Shown here: piece by piece, positions 1 to 9,037 of the stretch
How positions within the stretch are numbered: position 1 is the stretch's first letter
How the letters are laid out: every line of letters begins with the position of its first letter
Source of the DNA: a bacterium
GTDB lineage: Bacteria; Zixibacteria; MSB-5A5; GN15; FEB-12
Assembly (NCBI GenBank): GCA_030612965.1
Contig: JAUWMW010000011.1
Span: 1-23,483 of the forward strand
DNA: 23,483 nt
Direction of reading: 5' to 3'
The notes under the pieces: generated by a model
Told to the model about the DNA's origin: nothing
Database searches by the model: none
The model's input: the letters and a program-made list of their open reading frames with translations, nothing else
Position numbers and translations under genes: made by a program

Positions 1-858
1 CTGCAGGTTGAGTCCGTTGAGCCGTGGCATGCCCTCTTCCCAGTTGAGGCGTCCTCGGAAGGCGTTGGGTAAGGTGCGTTCCTGCTCATGGATCTCCTTG
101 AGCATGAAATGATCGTAGCCTTCTTTTTCAATCTGATCGAGAGTCCAACCTACTTCTTCAACCGGGTGATCTATTTTGACATTTTGAATGGTCGTCACTT
201 CAAAATCGCTGTCGGTTACGGTAGCGATCTCGCCGTCGGTCAGGTATACGACTTTGTTGGTGTGTTCGAGCATCGCTGAGACATCGGAGGCAACGAAGTT
301 TTCCCCATCGCCTCGGCCGAGCACCAGAGGTGAGCCCATACGAGCCGCGACTATCGTCCTCGGATGCAGAGATGACACCACGGCAATGCCATAGGTGCCC
401 TCGACCTGGCTGAGGGTGGCACGAACAGCGGCGGTCAGGTCACCATCGTAGTTGAAGCGGATTAAGTGTACGAGAATCTCAGTGTCGGTATCGGTCTGCA
501 TCACGTAGCCGTGGCGGACGAGGAACTCCTTCAGGGTTCGGTAGTTTTCGATGATGCCGTTGTGCACCAGCGCGATTTCACGATCGGCATCGGTGTGCGG
601 ATGGGCGTTGAGTTGAGTCGGTTCGCCGTGGGTAGCCCAGCGCGTGTGAGCTATCCCCTGTGTGCTGTCGCAGTCGACGTCGCCGAGGACTTCTTCAAGA
701 CAAGCTATCTTGCCGGCCTCTTTGGCCACCGTTAGTCCGGCCTTGGTCATCAAAGCAATGCCGGCTGAGTCGTAGCCGCGGTATTCCAGTCGCTTCAGAC
801 CTTTTATCAGGATAGGCATGGCCTGCTGGTGTCCGACATATCCAACGATTCCGCACAT
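1..858 (-). CDS. glmS: Glutamine--fructose-6-phosphate aminotransferase (isomerizing), N-terminal part
   Basis: This enzyme makes glucosamine-6-phosphate from fructose-6-phosphate and glutamine, the first step to UDP-GlcNAc for peptidoglycan and LPS. The visible 286 residues start MCGIVGYVG, so Cys2 becomes the N-terminal nucleophile of the class II glutamine amidotransferase domain once Met is removed. RWATHG and NAHPH follow, both typical of the family, and the amidotransferase domain covers roughly residues 1-220. The fragment ends in the linker before the first SIS (sugar isomerase) domain. The family is about 600 residues, so the C-terminal half lies outside the window. The start is set by GAGGAA a few bases upstream. 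It lies 15 bp after the mutase gene stop, which indicates an operon of two consecutive pathway steps. Confidence 0.96.
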   Translation of the reverse strand, partial: MCGIVGYVGHQQAMPILIKGLKRLEYRGYDSAGIALMTKAGLTVAKEAGKIACLEEVLGDVDCDSTQGIAHTRWATHGEPTQLNAHPHTDADREIALVHNGIIENYRTLKEFLVRHGYVMQTDTDTEILVHLIRFNYDGDLTAAVRATLSQVEGTYGIAVVSSLHPRTIVAARMGSPLVLGRGDGENFVASDVSAMLEHTNKVVYLTDGEIATVTDSDFEVTTIQNVKIDHPVEEVGWTLDQIEKEGYDHFMLKEIHEQERTLPNAFRGRLNWEEGMPRLNGLNLQ

Positions 859-873
859 ACGATCTTCCTCGCG

Positions 874-2241
874 TTACTTAAAGTGTCCGATAACCTGCTT
901 CGACAAAGTTCGGCTCAGTGTCAGATCATCAGTCTCAACGATGAGCCTGATAATCGGCTCGGTGTTCGATGATCGAATCTGTAACCAGCCTCGATCGAAA
1001 TCGAAACGGAGTCCATCCCGCCTGTCCAGACACGACTGCCCAATTAACCCGCTCGCGATTCTTTTCTCAAATCGGCTCAAGCGCTGTTTGAAATCGATGG
1101 GCAGCCGGGCTTTTGACTTTATAGTATAGTATGTCGGCAAAGTTTCCACCAGGCCTGACAGACCTTTCTTTTCTGCGGCCAGATGCGACAGCACCAGAGC
1201 GGCCGCAATCAGGGCGTCCCGCCCGGCATGAAAACTCGGATAGATGACGCCGCCGTTTCCCTCACCGCCAATGACGGCACGCCGACGGTGCATCGTTTCT
1301 ACCACGTTGGCCTCGCCGACTTTGGCGTAGTGCACTTTTGAACCCATAGCCGCAGCGACATCGGCGGTCACTTTCGAGGTCGACAAATTGATAACGGTCG
1401 GTCCCGAAATCTTCGACAGCACCTGCTCAACGGCAATGGTCAGCGTAAGTTCCTCACCGATAGGGCGGCCCTTTTCATCCACCAGCGCCAACCGGTCGGC
1501 GTCGGGATCGCAAGCCATCCCCAGGTCGGCCCGGTGTCGTCGTACCGTCTTGCTCAATTGGGTCAGGTTGGCAGGGATTGGTTCCGGTTCATGGACGAAG
1601 TTACCGTCACCTTTGCAGTTGATCTCGATGACCGAGACTCCCAGGGCGCGGAGTAGCTGCGGAAGGGCTGTCGAGCCGGCGCCGTTGATGGCGTCAACCA
1701 CTATCTTGAAACGTCGTTTCCTGACCGATGATCGACTGACCGCCTTGGCTTTAAGGGTCATACGAACATGCTCGTCGATCCAGTGGCGCTGCTGGTAGAT
1801 AGTACCCGCTTCACCGGCTGGCCGGTAGGTGAACTTGCCGGCGTTGAAGATACGATCGAGCTTTTTGTACTGCGATAGAGTGATAAACTCGCCCAGGTGA
1901 TTGAAGAATTTCAGAGCATTCCATGGCGCTGGGTTGTGCGAGGCCGTGATACAGATGCCGCCAGCAGCCTTCAGCTTTTTCACGGCGATTTCCACCGTCG
2001 GGGTGGGGACGATACCGATTTCGATGACATCGATCCCAACCGACATCAGCCCGGCAACGACGGCATGGGTGAACATCTCGCCGGTAGGGCGACTGTCGCG
2101 CCCGATTACCACCCTGCCGTTTTTCAGCATAGTACCGAAGGCTGCGCCATAGGCTGTTGCTATGAGCGGGTCAAGTCCGGCGCCGACAATACCTCGGATA
2201 CCGGAAGTGGATTTGATAAGGGTCTGTTTGGGCATGTTCAT
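874..2241 (-). CDS. glmM: Phosphohexomutase, probable phosphoglucosamine mutase (GlmM position)
   Basis: This alpha-D-phosphohexomutase most likely converts glucosamine-6-phosphate to glucosamine-1-phosphate, because glmS follows it 15 bp downstream. Taking the ATG at 2241 as the start gives 455 residues. The phosphoserine loop TASHNP places the catalytic Ser at residue 101, close to Ser102 of E. coli GlmM. The metal loop is DPDADRL, the sugar-binding loop GEGNGG and the phosphate loop RSSNTEP. Two of these are atypical: most bacterial GlmM proteins have DGDGDR and SGTEP, while the forms seen here are commoner in phosphomannomutase/phosphoglucomutase and archaeal-type members, so substrate range is uncertain. 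The 2241 start has AGGA about 11 bases upstream; an in-frame ATG at 2262 has no ribosome-binding site and would sit very near the predicted transcription start. Confidence 0.88.
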   Translation of the reverse strand: MNMPKQTLIKSTSGIRGIVGAGLDPLIATAYGAAFGTMLKNGRVVIGRDSRPTGEMFTHAVVAGLMSVGIDVIEIGIVPTPTVEIAVKKLKAAGGICITASHNPAPWNALKFFNHLGEFITLSQYKKLDRIFNAGKFTYRPAGEAGTIYQQRHWIDEHVRMTLKAKAVSRSSVRKRRFKIVVDAINGAGSTALPQLLRALGVSVIEINCKGDGNFVHEPEPIPANLTQLSKTVRRHRADLGMACDPDADRLALVDEKGRPIGEELTLTIAVEQVLSKISGPTVINLSTSKVTADVAAAMGSKVHYAKVGEANVVETMHRRRAVIGGEGNGGVIYPSFHAGRDALIAAALVLSHLAAEKKGLSGLVETLPTYYTIKSKARLPIDFKQRLSRFEKRIASGLIGQSCLDRRDGLRFDFDRGWLQIRSSNTEPIIRLIVETDDLTLSRTLSKQVIGHFK

Positions 2242-2284
2242 CCCGTTCTTGTTCCTGGACACATTCGCATATTGCTATCACAAT

Positions 2285-2313
2285 AGAATAATACACAAAG
2301 CGACCAAATACAA
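2285..2313 (-). promoter_or_regulatory. Predicted sigma-70 promoter for glmM-glmS
   Basis: On the minus strand a -35 element TTGTAT (2308-2313) and a -10 element TATTCT (2285-2290) are separated by exactly 17 bp, each matching 4 of 6 consensus bases. The site lies in the 111-bp gap between the phosphatase gene and glmM. It predicts a transcript start near 2278 and a leader of about 38 nt before the ATG at 2241. This is a prediction from sequence only. Confidence 0.5.
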
Positions 2314-2352
2314 ACGCTCCCTTCGGAATTGGCGCGCAAAATACGGACGTTC

Positions 2353-3147
2353 TTACTTCCCGGTCAACACTCTTTGCATGACGCGGTGGATGCGGCCGTT
2401 GGAGGCGAGAATATCCTTGTCGGAAATCGAGAACGGCGCTCCCGACAAGCGCGTAACCCGGCCGCCCGCTTCTTCGACGATCAGCTTGGCCGCCGCCGTG
2501 TCCCAGGGATGCAAATATAACTCCCAGAAGCCATCGATCCGTCCGCAGGCCAGCCAGCAAAGGTCAATGGCCGCCGAACCGGGACGCCTGACAGCCTGCG
2601 CCTTCTTGACCATGCGGGCGAACAGGCCGAGGTTGTTCTTGCGGTCGGTGTGGACACTGTACGAAAAACCGGTAGCCAAAAGAGAACGATCCAGTCGACC
2701 TTCGTCGGACACGTGGATCTTGTGTCCGTTCAGACGGCTGCTGAGCCCCAACCCGGCGGTGAACATCTCATCGCGTTCCGGATCGTAGACAGCCGCCCCG
2801 ATAGCCTGTTCATTGTACTCAACAGCGATAGAGACGCAGTACACCGGAAAACCGTGAGCGAAATTGACGGTGCCGTCGAGGGGGTCGATCACCCAACGAT
2901 ACGGTGAGGCTGACACCCGAGCCGTGCCCTCTTCGGCCAGAATAGCATGATCCGGGTAGCGTTTGTCAATTCGTGATGTAATCAACTTTTCGGCTTTGAG
3001 ATCGAACTGCGTCACCGGATCAATGCGACCCTTGTAGGTAACGGATATTCTCTGGTTGAATCCACGCTTGAGCACAGCGCCGGCCTCGCGGGCCAGGTGC
3101 GCGCCGAAATCAATGAGTTCTCTTATGTCCTTGCGCGTTGGTGGCAT
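2353..3147 (-). CDS. Inositol monophosphatase family protein (SuhB-like)
   Basis: This is a Mg-dependent sugar/inositol phosphatase of the FIG superfamily. Numbered from the GTG at 3153, the metal ligands are visible as the AEEGT segment (Glu74/75), IDPLDGTVNF (Asp90 and Asp93) and PWDTAA (Asp218). GSAAIDLCW and GRIDGFWE match the conserved substrate-side segment. At about 265 residues it has the usual family length. The substrate cannot be read from sequence: inositol-1-phosphate, another sugar phosphate, or an SuhB-like role in rRNA transcription are all possible. The start is either GTG 3153, which overlaps the preceding ABC gene stop by four bases, or ATG 3147. I prefer 3147 because GGAAG lies 9 bases upstream of it but only 3 bases from the GTG. 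The gene looks co-transcribed with the exporter pair. Confidence 0.9.
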   Translation of the reverse strand: MPPTRKDIRELIDFGAHLAREAGAVLKRGFNQRISVTYKGRIDPVTQFDLKAEKLITSRIDKRYPDHAILAEEGTARVSASPYRWVIDPLDGTVNFAHGFPVYCVSIAVEYNEQAIGAAVYDPERDEMFTAGLGLSSRLNGHKIHVSDEGRLDRSLLATGFSYSVHTDRKNNLGLFARMVKKAQAVRRPGSAAIDLCWLACGRIDGFWELYLHPWDTAAAKLIVEEAGGRVTRLSGAPFSISDKDILASNGRIHRVMQRVLTGK

Positions 3148-3149
3148 GT

Positions 3150-4961
3150 TCACTTACTTCCGGCCGCCGGTGACGGTTCCTGCCCGGCCGGCTTCTGGTA
3201 TTGCATCCGGTATAACGTCTGATAGATACCTTGCTGCTGAATCAACTCATTGTGAGTACCGATCTCGCGGACTTCGCCATGATGCAGCACGACGATCTTG
3301 TCGGCTTTTTCAATCGTGGACAGCCGGTGCGCGATCACGATTGACGTCCGGCCCTTCAGTAACTCATCGAGCGCTTTTTGAATCAGCAACTCGGTTTCAG
3401 TATCTACGGAACTGGTCGCTTCGTCAAGAATCAAAATGTCCGGATCGAAAGCAAGGGCACGAGCAAACGACAGCAGTTGTTTCTGACCGGTCGACAGCGT
3501 GGCTCCGCGCTCCTGAACCTCGGTGTGGATACCATCCGGAAGAGTTTCAAGGAAGCGATCGAAGCCGACCCGATGAAGGGCGCGCTTCACGTCGTCATCG
3601 GAGATATTCTGGTCACGCAGCCTGATGTTGCTGGCGTAGTCACCGGTGAACATGAAGACATCCTGCAAAACCAGACCAAGATGCGAACGCAGGCGCCCCC
3701 GTGACCAGTCGGTGAGTTCGGCTCCGTCGAGTCTCATCGAACCGCGTTGGTAATCATAGAACCGGTACAGTAGCGACACCAGCGAGGTCTTGCCCGCCCC
3801 CGTGGCGCCCACTAGCGCGACTTTTTCGCCCGGTTCAACAGTGAAAGATACATCCTTGAGCACCCACTCGTCAGACTTGTAGGCAAACCAGACTTTCTCC
3901 AGTGAGAGGCGTCCCTTGAAACTACGCGAACGGCTGCCATCACCGCCGCCGTCGGCCGGCACCGTATCCAGAAGCGCGAAAATGCGCTCGGACGAGGCCA
4001 TTGATGCCTGCAAAATGTTGTACTTCTCGGAGAGATCGCGAATGGGTCGATAAAATCGTTCGACCAGATGGATGAAGGCTACTAACTCTCCGAAGGTCAG
4101 GGTGGCTTCGTTGATTTGTACGCCACCATAATAGAGCAGCAGGGCCAGCGACAAGGCCCCGATGATTTCCACAGTCGGGAAGAAGATGGCGTAATAATAG
4201 ATACCGCGAAAATGTACTGACCGTAAATCCCGATTGATATCGTTGAACTCATCAAAGGTGCGATTCTCTCTCACGAACAGTTGCAGCAGTCTGATGCCGG
4301 TGATGTGTTCCTGCACGAATGCGTTCAACCGGGCCACCCTGGTGCGCACCTCGCGATAGATGCGTCGCACCTTGGCGCGAAACAGGAAGGTCGCCAGGAC
4401 CAGGAGCGGGAGCACAACGAAAGTTATCAGGGCCAGTTTCCAGTTGTAGTAGAGGAGAGCGCCGACAATCAGGGCCAGCATGAACAGGTCACCGATAACG
4501 GCCACGACGCCGGATGAGAACATCTCGTTGAGCACGTTGACATCGCTGGTCACGCGAGTTACCAGTCGACCCACCGGGTTCTTGTCGAAATAACTAACTC
4601 GTAGTTTTTGAAGGTGCGCGAAAACCTGCATTCTTATATCGTGTAGCACCTTTTGTCCCAGCCATTGCGTGATGTAGAGTTGTGCATAGGCGGCGCCGGA
4701 AGCGAGGATGACGGCCACCAGGAAAATCAGCGCCATCTGCAACAGACCCGCTTGGTCCCCGCTGCCGATATACTCGTCGATGGCAATCTGAGTGATAAAA
4801 GCAAAAGATATCTGAAACAAGGAACCCAGAAGCAAAAAGACAACGGCCAGTAGTAACCACCGTCGGTAGGGCCGAATGTAGGTGAGCAGTCGCTTCATGA
4901 GCCGCGCGTCGTACGCCTTGCCCAGCACTTCTTCCTCGTGGTAGTTGTTGCCGTTGCTCAT
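3150..4961 (-). CDS. ABC exporter half-transporter with catalytic Walker B (MdlB/YheH-like subunit)
   Basis: This is a 603-residue fused membrane/ATPase subunit. Six transmembrane helices (type IV ABC exporter fold) occupy roughly residues 30-325. The nucleotide-binding domain follows, with Walker A GATGAGKT (385-392), Q-loop LQD (about 432-434), signature LSTGQ (489-493), Walker B ILILDE (Glu514) and switch His545. Walker B keeps the catalytic Glu, while the signature has Thr in place of the usual Gly. The upstream gene shows the reverse pattern, so the two probably form one heterodimer. The ATG at 4961 overlaps the upstream stop as ATGA, which suggests coupled translation in equal amounts. 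The cargo (lipid, drug or peptide) cannot be told from sequence; lipid-linked MsbA-like and multidrug roles are both possible. Confidence 0.95.
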   Translation of the reverse strand: MSNGNNYHEEEVLGKAYDARLMKRLLTYIRPYRRWLLLAVVFLLLGSLFQISFAFITQIAIDEYIGSGDQAGLLQMALIFLVAVILASGAAYAQLYITQWLGQKVLHDIRMQVFAHLQKLRVSYFDKNPVGRLVTRVTSDVNVLNEMFSSGVVAVIGDLFMLALIVGALLYYNWKLALITFVVLPLLVLATFLFRAKVRRIYREVRTRVARLNAFVQEHITGIRLLQLFVRENRTFDEFNDINRDLRSVHFRGIYYYAIFFPTVEIIGALSLALLLYYGGVQINEATLTFGELVAFIHLVERFYRPIRDLSEKYNILQASMASSERIFALLDTVPADGGGDGSRSRSFKGRLSLEKVWFAYKSDEWVLKDVSFTVEPGEKVALVGATGAGKTSLVSLLYRFYDYQRGSMRLDGAELTDWSRGRLRSHLGLVLQDVFMFTGDYASNIRLRDQNISDDDVKRALHRVGFDRFLETLPDGIHTEVQERGATLSTGQKQLLSFARALAFDPDILILDEATSSVDTETELLIQKALDELLKGRTSIVIAHRLSTIEKADKIVVLHHGEVREIGTHNELIQQQGIYQTLYRMQYQKPAGQEPSPAAGSK

Positions 4962-6721
4962 AACTTGTCCAGTTGCTCCGCCAGCAATTGTGAACGGTGT
5001 AGATCGGCGTAGTGACCACCCAATCGCACTAGTTCGTCATGGCTGCCTTGCTCAATGATTCGACCGTCCTTCAGATAGAGGATGCGGTCGGCTTGTTTCA
5101 CCGATGAGATGCGGTGCGAGATGATAATCGAGGTGCGACCCTTGAGGACAGTGGCCAGACTCCGGTTGATTTCCGCCTCGGTCTCAGTGTCGACCGAGGA
5201 GGTGGCGTCGTCGAGCACCAGCACGGCCGGTGCAGCAACGATGGCGCGCGCGATGGCCGTGCGCTGTTTCTGGCCACCGGAGAGAGTGATACCGCGCTCT
5301 CCGATCATGGTGCCGAAGCCGTCGGGAAAAGTACGGACGTCCTGGGTAAGAGCGGCTATCGTCGCGGCTGTTTCAATCGTTTCATCGGTGGCGCTGTCAG
5401 CCCCGAAGCGGATATTGTCACCGATACTCGCCGAAAACAGGAACGGCTCCTGGGTGGCGTAACTTATCTGCCGACGCAGCGCCGAGAGTTCCCAGTCATT
5501 GATGTCGACGCCGTCGACGAACAACTGATCGCGCGGGACCGGATACATTCGGCCCAGCAGCGACACCAGGGTTGTTTTGCCGGAGCCGGTGCGCCCCACC
5601 AAGCCGATTGTCTGGCCCGGTTCGATAGTGAGGTTGATCCCCTTGAGTACTTCGGTACCGTTGTAACTAAAACAAAGGGATGAAAACTCGATCCGCCCGC
5701 GCATTTCGCCGGCGTGCAGTTTGCCGGCCTCATCGCGGACGGTGGGCTTAGTTTCGAGTATGCGGTTGACGCGTTCCAGCGACGCTTTGCCACGTTGATA
5801 GAGCGAGACGACCCAACCCAGGGCCACCGCTGGCCAGATAAGCATCGACAGGTAGGCGAAAAACGCCACCAGCGTGCCTAGGGGAACGGCCCCGCTCATG
5901 ACCTCAAGGCCGCCGAAGTAAAGGGCGATCAGTGTCAACAGGGAGGCCAGCGTCATCAGAAGCGGAACCATCATGGCGTACAGCCGAGCCAGATCCATGT
6001 TGAGTCCGAGGTACTTTTGCGAAAGGGATCTGAAGTGTTCGACCTCGTTATCCTCCTGGCGAAATGATTTGATCACTCGTACGCCGGCGATATTCTCCTG
6101 CACGGCTGCCGTCAACACCGAAACATGTTCCTGTATCTTCATGGCGCGACGGTGCACCATGTTTCCCACTCGGTTGGCCAAGAGCGGAAAGAGCAGCATC
6201 GGCCCCAGGGCGTAGATGGTGAGTCGAGGAGAAAGATACACCATGAAGGCCAGCGCTACGACAAAAGTTACCAGCGTGCTGCTGAAGTGCATTATGCCGG
6301 GACCAACCATCATACGGATAGCTTCCAGATCGTTGGTCAGCCTGGCCATGAGGTCGCCGGTGCGGGTGCGGTCATAGAAGGACGGGGACAGCGTCAACAG
6401 GTGTCTGAAGATCTCGCCGCGCAGATCGCACTCGACCCGACGCGACGTCCAAATGACGGTGCGCCGTGTCAGAAACCGAAAAAGACCGGACAGGATGGCC
6501 AGTCCGACCATGGCGAGCACCCAGTGCAGACGTTCGCTGTCGCTCCCCTTGCTTTCCAGGAGGTCAAAAATGATTTTCGTGATATAGGGCAGGACGAGGA
6601 TCAGCAGGTTGCTGCAAACGATACAAACGCCGCCGGCGATCAGGTAACCCCGGTAACGCCTCAGGTACTTGGTGATGGTGTAAAACGGGCCGGGAGGGTG
6701 GGGTTGTTTGTCTGCGTTCAC
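4958..6721 (-). CDS. ABC exporter half-transporter with degenerate Walker B (MdlA/YheI-like subunit)
   Basis: This is a 587-residue fused transmembrane and nucleotide-binding subunit, first gene of the exporter operon. The membrane domain covers about residues 25-310. The ATPase domain shows Walker A GRTGSGKT (376-383), Q-loop ATQE, canonical signature LSGGQ (480-484), Walker B VLVLDD and switch His536. Position 505 is Asp where the catalytic Glu is normally found, as in the degenerate-site subunit of heterodimeric exporters such as TM287/288 and BmrCD. The start is GTG at 6721, because an in-frame TAG lies two codons upstream and no other start occurs near the N-terminus. No clear ribosome-binding site is visible. 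An extended -10 promoter lies about 47 bp upstream. Confidence 0.95.
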   Translation of the reverse strand: MNADKQPHPPGPFYTITKYLRRYRGYLIAGGVCIVCSNLLILVLPYITKIIFDLLESKGSDSERLHWVLAMVGLAILSGLFRFLTRRTVIWTSRRVECDLRGEIFRHLLTLSPSFYDRTRTGDLMARLTNDLEAIRMMVGPGIMHFSSTLVTFVVALAFMVYLSPRLTIYALGPMLLFPLLANRVGNMVHRRAMKIQEHVSVLTAAVQENIAGVRVIKSFRQEDNEVEHFRSLSQKYLGLNMDLARLYAMMVPLLMTLASLLTLIALYFGGLEVMSGAVPLGTLVAFFAYLSMLIWPAVALGWVVSLYQRGKASLERVNRILETKPTVRDEAGKLHAGEMRGRIEFSSLCFSYNGTEVLKGINLTIEPGQTIGLVGRTGSGKTTLVSLLGRMYPVPRDQLFVDGVDINDWELSALRRQISYATQEPFLFSASIGDNIRFGADSATDETIETAATIAALTQDVRTFPDGFGTMIGERGITLSGGQKQRTAIARAIVAAPAVLVLDDATSSVDTETEAEINRSLATVLKGRTSIIISHRISSVKQADRILYLKDGRIIEQGSHDELVRLGGHYADLHRSQLLAEQLDKL

Positions 6722-6767
6722 AAGCTACTGTCCATACTAAGCGAGTCTGCCTCTCTCTTCGAGAATC

Positions 6768-6797
6768 ATTATAACACAAAAGCTGTTCAGTAGTTCA
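6768..6797 (-). promoter_or_regulatory. Predicted extended -10 promoter for the ABC exporter operon
   Basis: On the minus strand a perfect TATAAT (6768-6773) is preceded by TGT, giving the extended -10 form TGTTATAAT. A weak -35, TGAACT (6792-6797), lies 18 bp further upstream and overlaps the end of the upstream gene. The predicted start near 6761 leaves a leader of about 40 nt before the GTG at 6721. Confidence 0.55.
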
Positions 6798-9030
6798 GGA
6801 TATTGGCCAAAAGGTGTATTGCCTGCAGGTTCAACTGTGAGACCATTTCGAACAACGGCAAACCGCAGTAGATGAACTGACCCTCACCGAGCCGTGACAC
6901 CGACAAAAGCACCGCTCCGCTCGGAGTAGTCAGCACCTTCTCCGACGGTGCGACCACGGCCGCCGCCACTTCGCGTCTGTGACCGAAGCCCCGGATCAGA
7001 CCGTCGATTGAAATCTTGTGCGGCTTGCTGAGAATCCGAGCCTCCGGAATAGCAACAGTAATGTCCGATCCGCCTACTTGCTCCAGAGACGGCACTAACA
7101 TAAACGGCAAGACGTCCCTGGGCCAGCGATAGTCCTGACCGAAGGTCACCAGCGAGCCACCCTGACGGACATAGTCCTCCAGGCGGTCGCGAGCGTCCGG
7201 CAACTCGCGGTAAATCTGCGCAGCGCCCGAGCCGATCAGGATTACTTTGTAGGCGGACAGGTTCGCGGTCATCAGGCCGCGCCGTGTCAACGGCCGGATA
7301 GCGGCGTTGGTCATGCCGAGGCAATCCTCGAGCCATCCGGTGGAATCGGGCAGGAAGGCAACAGTACGAGCTTCACTGATGCCGCAGGAGGCAATACGCA
7401 TCTGTCCGGTGTCGGCGGCCACCACCTGACCGTCGATCACCAGCGAAACCGTTGGGAAGTGGATGCCCTGTTCGAGAAGATTGGAGACACTGAACGGGAT
7501 GCGCACCGTGCGACGAATGGCGCCTTTATCCAATGAGAGGTCTGTGCGATAGGCGCCGGCGAACACGCCGCGAGGAGCCTCCAGCCTTATGTGTACGTTG
7601 CCGGATAGGTCGGGAGGTTTCGTTATGACAACATTCCAGGCCATGGAGGCTACGATTCGGTCGACATCAAGCTGCGCCACCGGCGGCACGAAAAAATAGT
7701 CGGGATCGAACCGCACTCTGAGATTCGGCATCTCCCTCAACGGCAGACAATGTGAAAGTCTGAGCGGCGTACGAGCGTAATGAATGACGGTAGTGAACGT
7801 CAGCGAGTCCGCCTGGTTGCTCTCGAGCTGGACAGGATCAATGTCGACCAGGTACTGTCGTACATACGACTGGTGCGGAGCGATTGTACGCGGCACGCTG
7901 TCGAGTATTACCGGTGCGGTTTTACCCGGCGGTTGAAACTCGACCGAGCTCAGAGTGACGTCGCTGGGGCCATCGACCGAGACGGCCATCACCACCTTGG
8001 CTTTCGGGCCGTGCGGCGAGTCGCGCAGGGATATCCGTCCTTCCCAACTGAGGCCGACCGCGTCCAGGGCGGCGCGTTCGGCTCGATACAAGGTTCGTTG
8101 GAGATAAGCGCCAAGCACGTCGGCGGTGGAATGCCCGGCCGCCGCAGTGAGGTCTTGCACCGCCCGGTAACCATTTACAAGCAGATCAACGCGATCCGCA
8201 CCGTCGGTTGCTCCGGCAGCAGTGAAATCATGGAGAAACTGTCCCGCCTGTTTCAACAGGGTGCTCTTGCGAGGACCGTCGGACTCGAGACTATCGATAA
8301 TGCTTTCCAGACGGTTGGTCTTGATACCTCCCAGGAAATCGCTCTTTGCTTCTGAGTTGCTCAATCGGGACGACACCAGGCGGTAGTGCGATAGTATCCC
8401 CACGCCGATCTCATCGGTGTAGCAACTGCCGACCAGACGAGGTATCTCTCGATCCATGCGTTCCCGGCAGCCTCGAGCCACCTCTCGGACGTTGAGCACC
8501 ACAGTTCTTGATCGACCGAGTTTATCGGTCTCACCGTCGGAGTGCTCAAGAATTCTGATGATGTTGAACAGAAGTGAGTCAGACGAAGGAAGGTCAATCA
8601 GATACTGCCTGAAATCACGAACCGCCTCGTTATCTCCCGCAGGACCGAGGATGACCAGATCGGGACGACGAGCATCGAACAGAACGGCCGTCACCAGATC
8701 CATGGCCGTGCTGTCGTCGGGCACATAGTAGCGATGCACATAGAATTCACGCTCCGTCAACGACGTCGCTGAAGCATGAAACTGGGTATGTCGCTCCAGC
8801 GTCACCAGATCGATACGGCAGGCAAACTCGTCGTTAAGATAGTATAGGGTCGGCCAGTCGATCGTTCTTTCGTTGTCGAATAGATACAGAACCCGAACGT
8901 CGCTCAGGGCATAGTCGATCAGGCCGGCGCCCATGCCTGCTGACGGCAGAGCCACCAGTAGCCACAGCACTGAAAACACGAGACGGATGGCCCAGCGGCG
9001 CCTGATTGAATTTTCGCAACTATAAAGCAT
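6787..9030 (-). CDS. Secreted protein of unknown function with GATase1/ThuA-like C-terminal domain
   Basis: I do not recognise a named family for the whole 747 residues. The N-terminus has a signal peptide: basic residues (IRRRWAIR), then the hydrophobic stretch LVFSVLWLLVALPSAG, with cleavage probable near residues 31-36. Residues about 40-160 alternate beta strands and helices (VRVLYLF, DLVILGPAGD). The middle, about 330-550, looks like beta-sandwich domains. The last 194 residues (from about 554) resemble a class I glutamine-amidotransferase-like fold: VILIGSGA, LEDYVRQGGSLVTFG and a closing GEGQFIYCGLP. No amidotransferase catalytic Cys-His pair is obvious. The same order of beta-sandwich followed by a GATase-like end is seen in large secreted PIG-L/LmbE deacetylases, but their HPDDE-type motif is missing here. 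The start at 9030 is the only one upstream of the signal peptide core. Confidence 0.85.
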   Translation of the reverse strand: MLYSCENSIRRRWAIRLVFSVLWLLVALPSAGMGAGLIDYALSDVRVLYLFDNERTIDWPTLYYLNDEFACRIDLVTLERHTQFHASATSLTEREFYVHRYYVPDDSTAMDLVTAVLFDARRPDLVILGPAGDNEAVRDFRQYLIDLPSSDSLLFNIIRILEHSDGETDKLGRSRTVVLNVREVARGCRERMDREIPRLVGSCYTDEIGVGILSHYRLVSSRLSNSEAKSDFLGGIKTNRLESIIDSLESDGPRKSTLLKQAGQFLHDFTAAGATDGADRVDLLVNGYRAVQDLTAAAGHSTADVLGAYLQRTLYRAERAALDAVGLSWEGRISLRDSPHGPKAKVVMAVSVDGPSDVTLSSVEFQPPGKTAPVILDSVPRTIAPHQSYVRQYLVDIDPVQLESNQADSLTFTTVIHYARTPLRLSHCLPLREMPNLRVRFDPDYFFVPPVAQLDVDRIVASMAWNVVITKPPDLSGNVHIRLEAPRGVFAGAYRTDLSLDKGAIRRTVRIPFSVSNLLEQGIHFPTVSLVIDGQVVAADTGQMRIASCGISEARTVAFLPDSTGWLEDCLGMTNAAIRPLTRRGLMTANLSAYKVILIGSGAAQIYRELPDARDRLEDYVRQGGSLVTFGQDYRWPRDVLPFMLVPSLEQVGGSDITVAIPEARILSKPHKISIDGLIRGFGHRREVAAAVVAPSEKVLTTPSGAVLLSVSRLGEGQFIYCGLPLFEMVSQLNLQAIHLLANILNY

Positions 9031-9037
9031 CTAATCG

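Noticed and set aside
2242..2262. Earlier ATG of glmM at 2262
   Set aside because: No ribosome-binding site is present and it would lie only about 16 bases from the predicted transcription start; the 2241 start also aligns the catalytic Ser with known GlmM numbering.
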